Below are positions 34,609-44,080 of a DNA stretch of 64,000 nt, piece by piece. The position numbers and the translations under genes were made by a program. This DNA comes from Afipia sp. GAS231 (GTDB lineage Bacteria > Pseudomonadota > Alphaproteobacteria > Rhizobiales > Xanthobacteraceae). The notes beneath the pieces are model-generated. The model saw only the letters and a list, made by a program, of their open reading frames with translations, ran no database searches and was not told the origin of the DNA. The stretch covers positions 62,001-126,000 of the forward strand of contig NZ_LT629703.1 of the NCBI RefSeq assembly GCF_900103365.1, read 5' to 3'. Within the stretch, counting starts at the first letter, position 1. Each line of letters starts with the position of its first letter.

Positions 34609-35745
34609 TTGAATACGTTTCCCCTGCTGGGTGAGGCAACCCGAGATCAAACGTTGGTGCTTAGTCCAAGCGGATCGTGGACAGCTGTTCATGCCGCTAT
34701 CCTGGAACGCCTCGTCAATCTGGTCTCGCCTGACGTCCAAAAAACCCAGAAACTGACGATCGACATGGCCGGTGTGCGTGAACTCGACACGCTTGGCGCA
34801 TGGCTACTTGAAAAAATCATTCGCGGCGCGTTCGAGGCCGGTCATCCCGCCACTGTCGTTGGCGTCGCGGCGCGCTACGAGGGCCTTATTGAGGATATTC
34901 GACAGGTTAACCGCCGCAAGCCCGCCAGCCGGGCGATCCAAAATCCCGTCCTTGAACGATTAGAGACCATTGGCCGCTCCGCGTTCGGCGCGGTGGAAGA
35001 TTTATCCGTTTTTCTGCAAATGCTGGGCGCGCTGGGCTCCGCCGGTTTCGGCGTCCTGCGAAGGCCCCGCTCGCTCCGGTTGAAATCGCTGGTCTATCAC
35101 CTGTACCAGGTCGGATGGCGGGCCATACCGATCATTGCGCTGGTGACATTCCTGATCGGCGCCATCATCGCGCAACAAGGCATCTTTCATTTTCGCAAGT
35201 TCGGTGCGGAATCTTACGTCGTCGACCTGGTCGGAATTCTTGTTCTCCGCGAAATTGGTGTCCTGATCGTCGCCATCATGGTCGCCGGGCGGTCCGGAAG
35301 CGCATACACCGCCGAACTCGGCTCAATGAAAATGCGCGAGGAAATCGACGCGCTGTCGACCATGGGCCTCGATCCGGTCGAGGTCCTGATACTTCCGCGC
35401 ATCGTTGCGCTGGTCCTGGCCCTTCCGATCCTGGCTTTCATCGGCTCGATGGCCGCCCTGTATGGCGGCGGCCTCGTGGCGTGGTTCTACGGCGGGATGA
35501 GCCCGGCGATATTTCTGGCGCGGCTTCACGACGCCGTTTCTGTGACGCATTTCGAAGTCGGAATCATCAAGGCGCCCTTTATGGCACTGGTGATCGGCAT
35601 CGTCGCAAGCAGCGAGGGCATGCGGGTGAAGGGAAGCGCGGAATCTCTCGGCAAGCAGACAACGATCTCGGTCGTCAAATCGATCTTTCTCGTCATCGTC
35701 CTCGACGGCGCTTTCGCCGTGTTCTTTGCATCGATCGGAATGTGA
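34609..35745 (+). CDS. MlaE-type lipid ABC transporter permease with N-terminal STAS domain
   Basis: 378 residues from TTG 34609 (weak ribosome site; start uncertain). Residues 14-105 form a STAS/MlaB-like fold (QKLTIDMAGVRELDTLGAWLLEKI), and 130-375 the MlaE permease with FLIGAIIAQQG, VAGRSGSAYTAELGSMKMREEIDAL and KAPFMALVIG. In E. coli the STAS protein MlaB is a separate subunit; here it is joined to the permease. The complex moves phospholipids between the inner membrane and the periplasm. It is first of three tightly spaced genes. Confidence 0.9.
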   Translation: MNTFPLLGEATRDQTLVLSPSGSWTAVHAAILERLVNLVSPDVQKTQKLTIDMAGVRELDTLGAWLLEKIIRGAFEAGHPATVVGVAARYEGLIEDIRQVNRRKPASRAIQNPVLERLETIGRSAFGAVEDLSVFLQMLGALGSAGFGVLRRPRSLRLKSLVYHLYQVGWRAIPIIALVTFLIGAIIAQQGIFHFRKFGAESYVVDLVGILVLREIGVLIVAIMVAGRSGSAYTAELGSMKMREEIDALSTMGLDPVEVLILPRIVALVLALPILAFIGSMAALYGGGLVAWFYGGMSPAIFLARLHDAVSVTHFEVGIIKAPFMALVIGIVASSEGMRVKGSAESLGKQTTISVVKSIFLVIVLDGAFAVFFASIGM

Positions 35746-35747
35746 CC

Positions 35748-36524
35748 ATGCAGGAACCCGCAGAGCCGTTTGCCATTCGCGTGAGCGATCTCGTGGTGGG
35801 ATTCCGTCAGCAGATCGTGATCGACCATTTGTCGCTCGACGTCCGCAAGGGCGAAATCCTCGGTCTGGTTGGCGCGTCCGGCGGCGGTAAATCCGTGCTG
35901 ATGCGGACCATCATCGGGCTGATACCAAAGCGCAGCGGCCGTATCGAGGTTATGGGCAACGATATCGACAACGGCCGCAGTCGTGACGCTCACGCGGCAG
36001 CGGCGTGGGGTATTCTGTTCCAGCAGGGCGCGCTGTTCTCGTCGCTGACCGCGCTACAGAACATTCAGTTCCCGCTTCGGGAAAACATCGTCCTTTCCGA
36101 ACCACTCTTGAACGAAATTGCGACCGCCAAGCTCGAGATGGTCGGGTTGACGCCGGAGGACGGGCAGAAATTTCCCTCCGAGCTATCGGGCGGAATGACC
36201 AAGCGCGTTGCCCTGGCACGCGCACTCGCACTGGACCCCGCCATCGTCTTCCTCGACGAGCCGACATCGGGACTCGATCCCATTGCGGCGGGCGACTTCG
36301 ATGATCTGATCAGAACGCTGCAGGAAACGCTCGGGCTGACCGTCTTCATGGTGACCCATGATCTTGCCAGCCTGAAAACGGTCTGTGACCGCGTCGCCGC
36401 ACTCGCGGACGGCAAGATCGTTGCGATCGGCCCGATGAGCGAATTGCTTCGCTCAAGTCACCCATGGGTCAAAGCGTACTTCCATGGCAAGCGCTCCCTG
36501 ATGCTGCAACCGGAATCGAGCTGA
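35748..36524 (+). CDS. MlaF-type lipid ABC transporter ATPase
   Basis: 258 residues; starts 3 nt after the permease stop. Walker A GASGGGKS (42-49), Q-loop FQQGALFSSL, signature LSGGM (146-150), Walker B IVFLDEPTSGLDP (166-178) and the H-loop in VTHDLASL. The Mla-type C-terminal tail (SSHPWVKAYFHGKRSLML) follows. It powers the MlaE/MlaD-type lipid transporter encoded on either side. Confidence 0.93.
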   Translation: MQEPAEPFAIRVSDLVVGFRQQIVIDHLSLDVRKGEILGLVGASGGGKSVLMRTIIGLIPKRSGRIEVMGNDIDNGRSRDAHAAAAWGILFQQGALFSSLTALQNIQFPLRENIVLSEPLLNEIATAKLEMVGLTPEDGQKFPSELSGGMTKRVALARALALDPAIVFLDEPTSGLDPIAAGDFDDLIRTLQETLGLTVFMVTHDLASLKTVCDRVAALADGKIVAIGPMSELLRSSHPWVKAYFHGKRSLMLQPESS

Positions 36525-36527
36525 CAA

Positions 36528-37634
36528 ATGGAAACCCGCGCTCCCTTCATCGTCGTCGGCGCATTCGTCCTGGCGGCCATCGGTGCCGTCTTTGGATTCG
36601 TCTACTGGCTGCACAACACCGCCGGTACCGGCGCGCGGACGGTGCATCACGTCCAGTTCGAAGGATCCGTCTCGGGACTGCTGGTTGGTGCAGCCGTGCT
36701 GTTTAATGGTATTCGCGTTGGCGAGGTTACCAATCTGGGATTGGTCGCCGGCAACCCGCGGCGGGTGGATGCGACCATCGCCGTCGCTTCGGGCACGCCT
36801 GTTCATTCCGACACAAAGGTTGGTCTGGACTTCCAGGGGCTCACGGGTGTTCCCGTGATCACCCTGGAGGGCGGCAAGGAGGTCGGTGGGTCGACCGATA
36901 CGAAGATCCTGATCGCCGATCCCGCAGCCGGTCAAAGCATGACGCAGGCCGCCCGCAATGCACTCGGACGGGTCGATTCCGTGCTGGCCGAAAACGCCGA
37001 GCCGCTCAGGAACACGATCGCCAATCTGAAGACCTTTACCGATGGACTTGCCAAGAATACCGGCAGCCTCGACTCCATCGTGGCCGGCCTCGTCAAGATG
37101 ACCGGAGGCAGTGAGCCGGAGAGCCCCAAGACAATCTACGACCTCAAAATTCCCCTGGACTTCGCTTCACCAAAAAAAGCGCTCAACGAGCAGCTTGTCA
37201 TGCCGACGCCGACGGCGATTCTTCAGCTCGATACGCAGCGATTTCTGCTGGCGCCGAACAAGGACCTTCCGGGTTTCGCGAACGCACAATGGGCCGACAG
37301 CATTCCGAAGATGCTGCAGGTGAAGCTCATTCAGAGCTTCGAAAACTACGACATCTCTCACGCGCCGCTTCGAACGACCGACACGCCGGGAACAAATCCA
37401 CAGCTTCTCGTCGACATCAGAAGCTTTCAGATCAACACCGACAATGAACTGACCGCCGAGATCGGATTTTCAGCAAGGATATTGAACAAGGACGGACAGG
37501 TCGTGGCCTCGCGGTTGTTTCAGCAGCGCAGGCGGCTCGACAAGCCCGATCCGGCGTCGGCGGTCGCCGCGTTTAATGACGCCTTCGGAAATGCTGCGAC
37601 CGACCTGATCGCCTGGACCGCGGGCGCACTTTAG
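36528..37634 (+). CDS. MlaD-type MCE protein fused to an ABC-transporter auxiliary (PqiC-like) domain
   Basis: 368 residues; 3 nt after the ATPase gene. One N-terminal membrane helix (about 8-28), an MCE domain (about 40-118: HVQFEGSVSGLLVGAAVLFNGIRVGEV, GVPVITLEGG) and a helical region (about 130-190) are followed from about 195 by a domain like the ABC-type transport auxiliary lipoproteins (PTPTAILQLDTQRFLLAP, LLVDIRSFQI, ASRLFQQRRRL, AFNDAFGNAATDLIAW). That domain is normally a separate lipoprotein; here it has no lipobox and is tethered through MlaD. Confidence 0.85.
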   Translation: METRAPFIVVGAFVLAAIGAVFGFVYWLHNTAGTGARTVHHVQFEGSVSGLLVGAAVLFNGIRVGEVTNLGLVAGNPRRVDATIAVASGTPVHSDTKVGLDFQGLTGVPVITLEGGKEVGGSTDTKILIADPAAGQSMTQAARNALGRVDSVLAENAEPLRNTIANLKTFTDGLAKNTGSLDSIVAGLVKMTGGSEPESPKTIYDLKIPLDFASPKKALNEQLVMPTPTAILQLDTQRFLLAPNKDLPGFANAQWADSIPKMLQVKLIQSFENYDISHAPLRTTDTPGTNPQLLVDIRSFQINTDNELTAEIGFSARILNKDGQVVASRLFQQRRRLDKPDPASAVAAFNDAFGNAATDLIAWTAGAL

Positions 37635-37704
37635 TACGCCGTTGAGCCTGTCTTGGGTCGTTCACGACATCCCAATAGACTGCAAAGCACAGGAGGACGA
37701 AAAG

Positions 37705-37938
37705 ATGGAAGCAGACACGCAAGAACTCGACCGGTTGCAGTTTAAATACAAGGCAGCCGTGGAAGAATGGGTCGGCGCGATCCGGCACGAGGAAGCACTC
37801 GCTTCCGGAAATCACACGGTCACGGAAATCGACCAGTGGGAGGCTGCGCACTTTGCGGAAGACGAGATTCGCGGCCGCGTCAAAGCGGCCAAAGGCGAAT
37901 ACGAGGACGGACTGCGCAAGAAGTTCTTCGATTTCTAA
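37705..37938 (+). CDS. Small charged hypothetical protein (77 residues)
   Basis: ATG 37705 has a perfect AGGAGG 8 nt upstream. The product is helical and highly charged ([54 protein letters not shown]), cytoplasmic, without membrane segments. Family not recognised. It sits between the Mla-type operon and phosphoketolase, followed by a strong hairpin. Confidence 0.7.
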   Translation: MEADTQELDRLQFKYKAAVEEWVGAIRHEEALASGNHTVTEIDQWEAAHFAEDEIRGRVKAAKGEYEDGLRKKFFDF

Positions 37939-37945
37939 CAGCGAC

Positions 37946-37979
37946 CAGGAGCGCGCTTGCGGCTCAGCGCGCGCTCCTG
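37946..37979 (+). terminator. Strong hairpin between the small ORF and phosphoketolase
   Basis: An 11-bp perfect stem (CAGGAGCGCGC at 37946-37956, GCGCGCTCCTG at 37969-37979) with a 12-nt loop begins 7 nt after the stop codon. The downstream sequence TCCTTTCGC has no real T-run, so it may be a weak terminator or a transcript-stabilising element. Confidence 0.5.
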
Positions 37980-38071
37980 TCCTTTCGCGGGATGGGCGAG
38001 ATCTGCGCCTGCGGTTACCGGGGTCCGGTATTCGCTGTCCAAAACATCGCGAACCATGTTTGGAGCCAGCT

Positions 38072-40435
38072 ATGTCCAATCCATTGTCACCCGATCTTCT
38101 CGACAAGATGCAGGCTTACTGGCGCGCCGCGAACTACCTTTCGGTCGGCCAGATCTACCTGCAAGACAACCCGCTGCTTGAAACACCCCTTAAGCTCGAA
38201 AATATCAAGCCTCGGCTGCTTGGGCATTGGGGAACGACCACCGGGCTGAATTTCCTCTACGTGCATCTGAACCGCCTGATCAAAGACAATGATCTGAACA
38301 TGATCTATGTCATCGGGCCGGGCCACGGCGGTCCTGGCATCGTGGCGCATAGCTATCTCGAAGGATCATATACCGAGCGTTACCCGGCGATCGAGCGCAG
38401 CCGGAACGGACTGCTGCGGTTGTTCCGGCAGTTTTCCTGGCCATACGGCATTCCCAGCCACGTATCGCCTGAAACGCCGGGCTCCATCCATGAGGGCGGT
38501 GAACTCGGCTATTCGCTGGCGCACGCCTATGGCGCCGCCTTTGACAATCCGGATTTGATCGTAAGTTGCATTATCGGCGACGGAGAAGCGGAAACCGGGG
38601 CGCTTGCCACCAGTTGGCATTCCAACAAATTCCTCAATCCCGCTCGCGATGGAGCCGTTCTCCCTATCCTTCATCTCAACGGGTTCAAAATTGCCAACCC
38701 GACCATTCTGGCCCGCATCAGTCGTCAGGAACTGACCGACCTGCTGCGTGGCTACGGATACGCCCCGCAATTCGTGGAGGGTGAGGATCCGGCCCTGGTG
38801 CATCAGAGTCTTGCCGGGACACTCGACCGAGCCTTGCTTCAGATCCGCACTATCCAGAGCGCGGCCCGGACACGCATTGGGAAAACACGGCTTGAGCGTC
38901 CGCGCTGGCCGATGATCGTTTTTCGCACGCCGAAAGGCTGGACCGGACCCAAATTCGTCGACGGCAAACCGGTCGAGGGTACGTGGCGGGCGCATCAGGT
39001 TCCGATCGCGGATTTCAAAACATCCGAACATCTGAAGCAGCTCGAAGACTGGATGCGGAGCTACCGCCCGGAGGAACTGTTCGACGAACGCGGGAAATTC
39101 CGCGAGGAGTACGCAGCGCTGGCACCGACGGGTCACCGCCGCATGGGCTCCAATCCGCATGCGAACGGCGGAGAATTGCTTCAGCCGCTATCGATGCCCC
39201 ACTTCCGCGATTACGCCGTGGCGGTCCCGACGCCCGGCAGCGTCAAGGCGGAAGCGACGCGGATCCTTGGTACACTCCTGCGCGACGTGATGAAGCTCAA
39301 TCTCGGCAAGCAGAACTTCAGGCTGTTCGGCCCGGACGAGACGGCGTCCAACCGGCTGGAGGCGGTCTACGAGGTCTCGGGCAAGGCGTGGATGGCCGAT
39401 GTCGAGCCGGTCGATATCAATCTCGGCACCGACGGCCGCGTGATGGAAATGCTCAGCGAGCACATGTGCGAGGGTTGGCTCGAGGGTTATCTGCTCACCG
39501 GACGCCATGGCCTGTTCTCGTGCTACGAAGCCTTCATCCACATCATCGGTTCCATGTTCAATCAGCACGCCAAGTGGCTGAAGGTCAGCAAGCAGATACC
39601 CTGGCGCGCGCCAATAGCGTCCCTGAATTACCTGTTGACGTCGCATGTCTGGCGGCAGGATCACAATGGCTTTTCCCATCAGGACCCCGGCTTCATCGAT
39701 CATGTCGCCAGCAAGAAGGCCGATGTTGTCCGAATCTACTTGCCACCCGACGCGAACTGCCTGCTGTCGGTGGCAGACCATTGCCTGCGCAGCCGCAACT
39801 ACATCAATCTGATCATCGCCGGAAAGCAGCCGGAGTGGCAGTGGCTCGACATTGACGCGGCGACGCGCCACTGCACGGCCGGCGCGGGTATCTGGCATTG
39901 GGCCGGCAACGATGCCGGCGACCCGGATGTCGTGATGGCCTGTGCCGGAGATGTGCCCACGCTGGAGACGATGGCGGCGGTAACGCTCTTGCGCGAGTAT
40001 GTTCCGGACATCCGGATTCGGGTCGTCAACGTCGTCGATTTGATGGTGTTGCAGCCGCAATCCGAACATCCGCACGGACTCGAGGACAAGGATTTCGACG
40101 ACCTGTTCACCACCGACAGGCCCGTGATCTTCGCGTTTCACGGGTATCCCACCCTGATTCACAAGCTGACCTACAAGCGGCACAATCACGACAATATTCA
40201 CGTGAGGGGCTTTCGGGATGAGGGCACCACCACGACGCCGTTCGACATGGTCGTGCTGAACAACCTCGACCGCTATCAGCTCGCACTGGACGCCATCCGG
40301 CGCATCCCCAGGCTCGGTGACCAGGTTAAAAAGGCGACAGAACGCTACTGGACATCCATGGAACGTCACAAGCTCTACATCAGCGAGAATGGCGACGACC
40401 TGCCAGAGGTCCGCGACTGGCGCTGGAGCGCGTGA
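38072..40435 (+). CDS. xfp: Phosphoketolase (xylulose-5-phosphate/fructose-6-phosphate)
   Basis: 787 residues from ATG 38072, the family's usual length. Landmarks: [50 protein letters not shown], and the thiamine-diphosphate motif [19 protein letters not shown] from about 167, then [12 protein letters not shown]. The C-terminal half has [15 protein letters not shown] and [10 protein letters not shown]. It splits X5P or F6P with phosphate to acetyl-phosphate plus a triose or tetrose phosphate. The next gene, ackA, would turn acetyl-phosphate into acetate and ATP. Confidence 0.96.
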   Translation: MSNPLSPDLLDKMQAYWRAANYLSVGQIYLQDNPLLETPLKLENIKPRLLGHWGTTTGLNFLYVHLNRLIKDNDLNMIYVIGPGHGGPGIVAHSYLEGSYTERYPAIERSRNGLLRLFRQFSWPYGIPSHVSPETPGSIHEGGELGYSLAHAYGAAFDNPDLIVSCIIGDGEAETGALATSWHSNKFLNPARDGAVLPILHLNGFKIANPTILARISRQELTDLLRGYGYAPQFVEGEDPALVHQSLAGTLDRALLQIRTIQSAARTRIGKTRLERPRWPMIVFRTPKGWTGPKFVDGKPVEGTWRAHQVPIADFKTSEHLKQLEDWMRSYRPEELFDERGKFREEYAALAPTGHRRMGSNPHANGGELLQPLSMPHFRDYAVAVPTPGSVKAEATRILGTLLRDVMKLNLGKQNFRLFGPDETASNRLEAVYEVSGKAWMADVEPVDINLGTDGRVMEMLSEHMCEGWLEGYLLTGRHGLFSCYEAFIHIIGSMFNQHAKWLKVSKQIPWRAPIASLNYLLTSHVWRQDHNGFSHQDPGFIDHVASKKADVVRIYLPPDANCLLSVADHCLRSRNYINLIIAGKQPEWQWLDIDAATRHCTAGAGIWHWAGNDAGDPDVVMACAGDVPTLETMAAVTLLREYVPDIRIRVVNVVDLMVLQPQSEHPHGLEDKDFDDLFTTDRPVIFAFHGYPTLIHKLTYKRHNHDNIHVRGFRDEGTTTTPFDMVVLNNLDRYQLALDAIRRIPRLGDQVKKATERYWTSMERHKLYISENGDDLPEVRDWRWSA

Positions 40436-40457
40436 AACGCTCCACGCTGGAGATGTC

Positions 40458-41603
40458 ATGAGCAACACGCCATCTGAATTTGTCGCCCTCGCCCTCAACA
40501 GCGGCTCCTCCTCGCTCAAATTCGGCCTTTACCGCGTTGGCGCTTCAGGGACGGACGCGCTGTTTACCGGCGTTGCGGAATCGATCGGCGAGCCAGGCGG
40601 CCAGTTTCAGGTTCGGGATTCGCAAGGAAATGTGCTGACGCACGATACCGCACCCATCCCAAACCAGCGGGACGCGGTTATCCGCATCGGCAACTTTTTC
40701 GAAGAGGCACAAACGCCAGCGCCCGCAGCGATCGGGCACCGGGTCGTGCATGGCGGCCCAAAACTCCGGCAGCATTGCCTGATCGACGAAAACGTATCCC
40801 GGCAACTGGAAGCCGCAGCCGCTTTTGCGCCGCTGCATACCCCGGCCGCCCTATCCGTCATCCGCTTCGCGCAAGAACATTTTCCGCGACTTCCGCAGGT
40901 GGCATGCTTCGACACCACCTTTCATGCCGGAATGCCCGATGTCGCCCGTGTGCTTCCGGTTCCCCGGGAATTGCAAGTGCTGGGCATCCAACGCTACGGC
41001 TTTCACGGCCTCTCCTGCGAATCGATCGTGCATCAACTTGGCGACGACGTCCCGAGCCGTCTGATCATTGCTCATCTCGGCAACGGCGCCAGCGTCACGG
41101 CCGTCAAGGATGGAAAGTCGATCGATACCAGCATGGGACTAACCCCAAGCGGAGGGGTCATCATGGGCACCCGCAGTGGCGATCTCGACCCTGGCGTTCT
41201 GGTCTATCTGATGCGCGAACTGGCGTTCGACGCAGTCAAGTTGGAACACATGATCGATCATCGCTCCGGGCTGATGGGCATCTCCGCAACCAGCAGCGAC
41301 ATGCGGCGCCTCCATGACGCCTCATCCGAAAATCCCGACGCACGATTGGCGATCGACATGTTCTGCTATTCGGTGCGCAAGCAGATCGCCGCCATGATCG
41401 CCGTGCTCGGCGGTATCGATCTCATCGTCTTTACCGGAGGAATTGGTGAAAATGACGGTGCGGTCCGAGGTTCGATCTGCGCAGGCCTGTCCTGGGCCGG
41501 GGTCAGCCTTGATTCGGCGCCGAACGTCCGGGTGAAGGTCCTCGCCTCGCAGGAGGACGAGCAGATTGCCCGTCATACGCGGACCGTTTCGCTCGCCGGC
41601 TAA
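40458..41603 (+). CDS. ackA: Acetate kinase
   Basis: 381 residues from ATG 40458, 22 nt after xfp. Motifs: LALNSGSSSLKFGL, AIGHRVVHGG, FDTTFHAGMP, YGFHGLSCESI, AHLGNGASVTAVKDGKSIDT, GTRSGDLDPGVL, LMGISATSSDMR and VFTGGIGEND near 326. It converts acetyl-phosphate plus ADP to acetate plus ATP (reversible). Paired with phosphoketolase it forms a short ATP-yielding bypass of lower glycolysis. It is slightly shorter than the roughly 400-residue family norm. Confidence 0.95.
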   Translation: MSNTPSEFVALALNSGSSSLKFGLYRVGASGTDALFTGVAESIGEPGGQFQVRDSQGNVLTHDTAPIPNQRDAVIRIGNFFEEAQTPAPAAIGHRVVHGGPKLRQHCLIDENVSRQLEAAAAFAPLHTPAALSVIRFAQEHFPRLPQVACFDTTFHAGMPDVARVLPVPRELQVLGIQRYGFHGLSCESIVHQLGDDVPSRLIIAHLGNGASVTAVKDGKSIDTSMGLTPSGGVIMGTRSGDLDPGVLVYLMRELAFDAVKLEHMIDHRSGLMGISATSSDMRRLHDASSENPDARLAIDMFCYSVRKQIAAMIAVLGGIDLIVFTGGIGENDGAVRGSICAGLSWAGVSLDSAPNVRVKVLASQEDEQIARHTRTVSLAG

Positions 41604-42142
41604 CGGCTTTCCAGCATCAGCGTGACATCGCGCAAACCGCGATCCTGCGGATCGGTCGCAATGTCGAATCCCAGTTCCCGGCACATCTTGAGCATCACGG
41701 TATTTTCCTGGAGAATTTGTCCGGATATCCGCTTCAGACCCTCTGATTTGGCGTATTCGATGATCAGTTGCATCAGGGACCAGCCCAGCCCCCTGCCCTT
41801 GAGGTCCGATCGCAGCAGAATAGCGTACTCGCCGTTCTCATGGATTTCGTCGGCATGGAGCCGCACCACCCCCAGCGGTTCTTTGCTGGTTTCGTCGATG
41901 GCGACAAAAGCCATCGCGCGCGCGTAGTCGAGATCGATCAGCCTGGTGATGAACTGATGCGAGAATTCCTTGATCGAATCGAAGAAGCGAAGCCGCAAAT
42001 CCTCCTTGCTCACGTGAGCCAGATGATCGCGGATCAAATCCTCGTCGTCGGGTCTGATCGGCCGGACAAATATTCGCCAACTATCCCCGAGGACGAGATG
42101 CCGCTCCCATTGCGACGGGTATGGTCGAACTCCAGCCGCCAG
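41600..42142 (-). pseudogene. Truncated C-terminal GNAT domain of a Pat-type protein acetyltransferase
   Basis: The frame is open from just after a TAA at 42143-42145 down to 41600. It encodes PYPSQWERHLVLGDSWRIF then VRPIRPDDEDLIRDHLAHV, the linker and start of the GNAT domain at the C-terminus of large ADP-forming-acetyl-CoA-synthetase/GNAT proteins (Pat). The GNAT core is complete (LGVVRLHADEIHENGEYAIL, SDLKGRGLGWSLMQLII). No ATG or GTG precedes it; the only usual start is TTG 42037, inside the domain. The roughly 700-residue N-terminal part is missing. It is convergent with ackA, overlapping by 4 bp. It could still be a short expressed GNAT. Confidence 0.65.
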
Positions 42143-42327
42143 TTACGCCTCCCTAGCTGCGTTCAAACGATCTCAGCCTTCAGCGAATACCGGGCCAGCC
42201 GGCTACGGCACCATCCGGTCCGATACCTTGAGGTATTTTCTCGCATAAGCAAGCGCGCAGATATGTTCGTCGGGCGCCCGCAGACACCATGCAAATAGCG
42301 CAGCTATCGCGCGCGCGAGGCGCCAAC

Positions 42328-42756
42328 TCACGCCAACGGCGCATCCGCCCCCTTCACCATCGCCTCCAAATCCATCCAGTTCACACCCCAGAGATGGCCA
42401 TCGAGATCCTCGAAACTACGGCCGTACATGAAGTCGTAGTCATCCTGGGGTGACGGATCGATCACGCCGCCGGCGCTTCCGGCCTTGCGAACGACATCGT
42501 CGACTTCGGCGCGGCTGTCGGCCGATATGCAAAGCAAGACCTGGCTGGTGGTTTTGGCGTCGGCAATCTTCTTGGTGGTGAACTGCCGATACTTGTCGTG
42601 CGTCATCAGCATCGCGTGGATCGTATCCGAGAATACCATGCATGACGCCGTGTCGTCGCAAAACTGCTCGTTCTTGACGGCGCCGATCGCCTGATAGAAG
42701 GCGGTGGCGCGCGCGAGGTCGCTGACAGGAAGGTTGATGAAGATCAGCTTTGCCAT
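42328..42756 (-). CDS. VOC (glyoxalase/bleomycin-resistance) family protein
   Basis: 142 residues from ATG 42756. One full VOC unit: KLIFINLPVSDLARATAFYQAIGA at the start, the SCMVFSDTIHAMLM strand, VLLCISADSRAEVDDVV, and MYGRSFEDLDGHLWGVNWMD at the end. Members bind a metal and act as isomerases, dioxygenases or antibiotic-binding proteins; single-unit versions of this subgroup have no fixed function. A small standalone gene. Confidence 0.88.
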   Translation of the reverse strand: MAKLIFINLPVSDLARATAFYQAIGAVKNEQFCDDTASCMVFSDTIHAMLMTHDKYRQFTTKKIADAKTTSQVLLCISADSRAEVDDVVRKAGSAGGVIDPSPQDDYDFMYGRSFEDLDGHLWGVNWMDLEAMVKGADAPLA

Positions 42757-42856
42757 GGCTCGTCCGTTTGTTCGTCTCACGCCCCAAGGACGAACGGCCC
42801 ACGACAGTCCCGACATGCTCTTGAGGATTTTGGGCTTTTGATATTTTTTGACGGGA

Positions 42857-44080
42857 TCAGGCAGGACCCGCCTGGCGCAGCGTGATCCGCGTCAACTCGG
42901 AGGGACGCCCGAGCCGCAGCGCAAAGCCGGGCCACAGCGCGGTGCCGTTGTTCACGTAAAGCGTCATCCCGTCGACGTCGTAACGACCCGAGACGAAGCC
43001 GGCGTTGGCGCGCGCGGCCAACCGGTCGAGCCCCCAAATAAGCCCGCCATGCGTATGTCCGGACAGTTGCAGCGCCACGCCTGACTTCGCGGCGTGGCGC
43101 GCGTCGCTCGGCTGGTGATCGAGCAGGACGACGGGAGCCCCTCGGGGCGCGCCTTCGAGGACCGCGGCAAGGTCCCGGACGGGATGCCCCCTGCGGCGCG
43201 ACGCCTGGTCGGTCATCCCGGCGATAACCAGTCTGCCGCCGTCGCGCTCGAGAACGACGAGCCTGTTCTCGAGCGAGAGCAGTCCCAACGCGGCGAAGTG
43301 CGCCATCCAGGTACTGTAACCGAAGATGTATTCGTGATTGCCCGATATCACGTACACGCCATCGGTCGCCCGCAAGTCCCTCAGCGGCTCGATGTCCGCG
43401 CGCCGCGCATCGAGCGTGCCGTCGATCAGATCTCCCGTGATCGCGATCAGGTCGACGCCGAGTTTGTTCGATCGCTCGACGACGGCGCGCGCCCATGAAG
43501 CGGGAAACAGCCGGCTGATGTGCAGATCGGTCAATTGCAGAATGGTGTAGCCGTCGAACTGTCGTGGAAGTCCGGGGATGCCGACTTCGACATCTCTCAA
43601 TGGCGGAACCCGCATGGCCTGCTGGACGCCGATCGCGGCCGCCACCGCAGCCAGGCCAGCCATTCCGTAGCGGACGCCGTCGGGCGCGCCCACAAAGCGG
43701 CCATGGATCAACGCTCCGACCAGCAATCCGGCGTCGAGCAGCAGTTGCAGCAGCATCAGCAACACGATGGCGCCGAACGCCCAATTGAAGAGAGCGACCA
43801 CCGGGCGTGGAAACTCCGGGGAGAATACCGAGCCCGACGAGAGCTCGCTCCACCGGTGAAACTGCAAGGCGACGAGCACGAGCACCGCCATCACGATCTT
43901 GACCGTGAGCGGCAATTCGAGCGGCCAGATGAAGCGAGTTGCGATCAGCAGCCAGGTCAGGCCGAATATGAGTTGGGGAATTGGTTCTCTCCGGATTAGA
44001 TCGGTGCGCGGCCAGGTTCTGAGCCAAGTTCTGAGGCTCGGTTCACGAACGCGGCATGAAGCAGGCTTCGCAGGCGGCAT
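42857..44080 (-). CDS. Membrane-bound calcineurin-like metallophosphoesterase
   Basis: 407 residues from ATG 44080, which overlaps the upstream gene by 38 bp; a longer frame reaches 44218 but lies inside that gene. Four or so membrane helices fill the first 165 residues (LIFGLTWLLIATRF, VKIVMAVLVLVALQF, WAFGAIVLLMLLQLLLDAGLL). The phosphoesterase domain follows with TDLHIS, ITGDLIDG, SGNHEY and SGHTHGG, all metal ligands present. Related YkuE/YaeI-type enzymes are thought to act on lipid-linked pyrophosphates. Tight coupling to the upstream gene of unknown family suggests one unit. Confidence 0.85.
   Translation of the reverse strand: MPPAKPASCRVREPSLRTWLRTWPRTDLIRREPIPQLIFGLTWLLIATRFIWPLELPLTVKIVMAVLVLVALQFHRWSELSSGSVFSPEFPRPVVALFNWAFGAIVLLMLLQLLLDAGLLVGALIHGRFVGAPDGVRYGMAGLAAVAAAIGVQQAMRVPPLRDVEVGIPGLPRQFDGYTILQLTDLHISRLFPASWARAVVERSNKLGVDLIAITGDLIDGTLDARRADIEPLRDLRATDGVYVISGNHEYIFGYSTWMAHFAALGLLSLENRLVVLERDGGRLVIAGMTDQASRRRGHPVRDLAAVLEGAPRGAPVVLLDHQPSDARHAAKSGVALQLSGHTHGGLIWGLDRLAARANAGFVSGRYDVDGMTLYVNNGTALWPGFALRLGRPSELTRITLRQAGPA

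Noticed and set aside
39188..40519. Open frame of about 440 codons antisense to phosphoketolase
   Set aside because: No recognisable domain; mirrors the codon pattern of xfp.
34169..42330. Genomic island integrated at tRNA-Lys
   Set aside because: Attractive because accessory-type genes follow the tRNA, but I could not find a repeat of the tRNA 3' end at the far side and no integrase gene is present.
42038..42330. Further coding sequence upstream of the GNAT remnant
   Set aside because: Beyond the TAA at 42143 the frames are short and I could not recognise the missing synthetase part.
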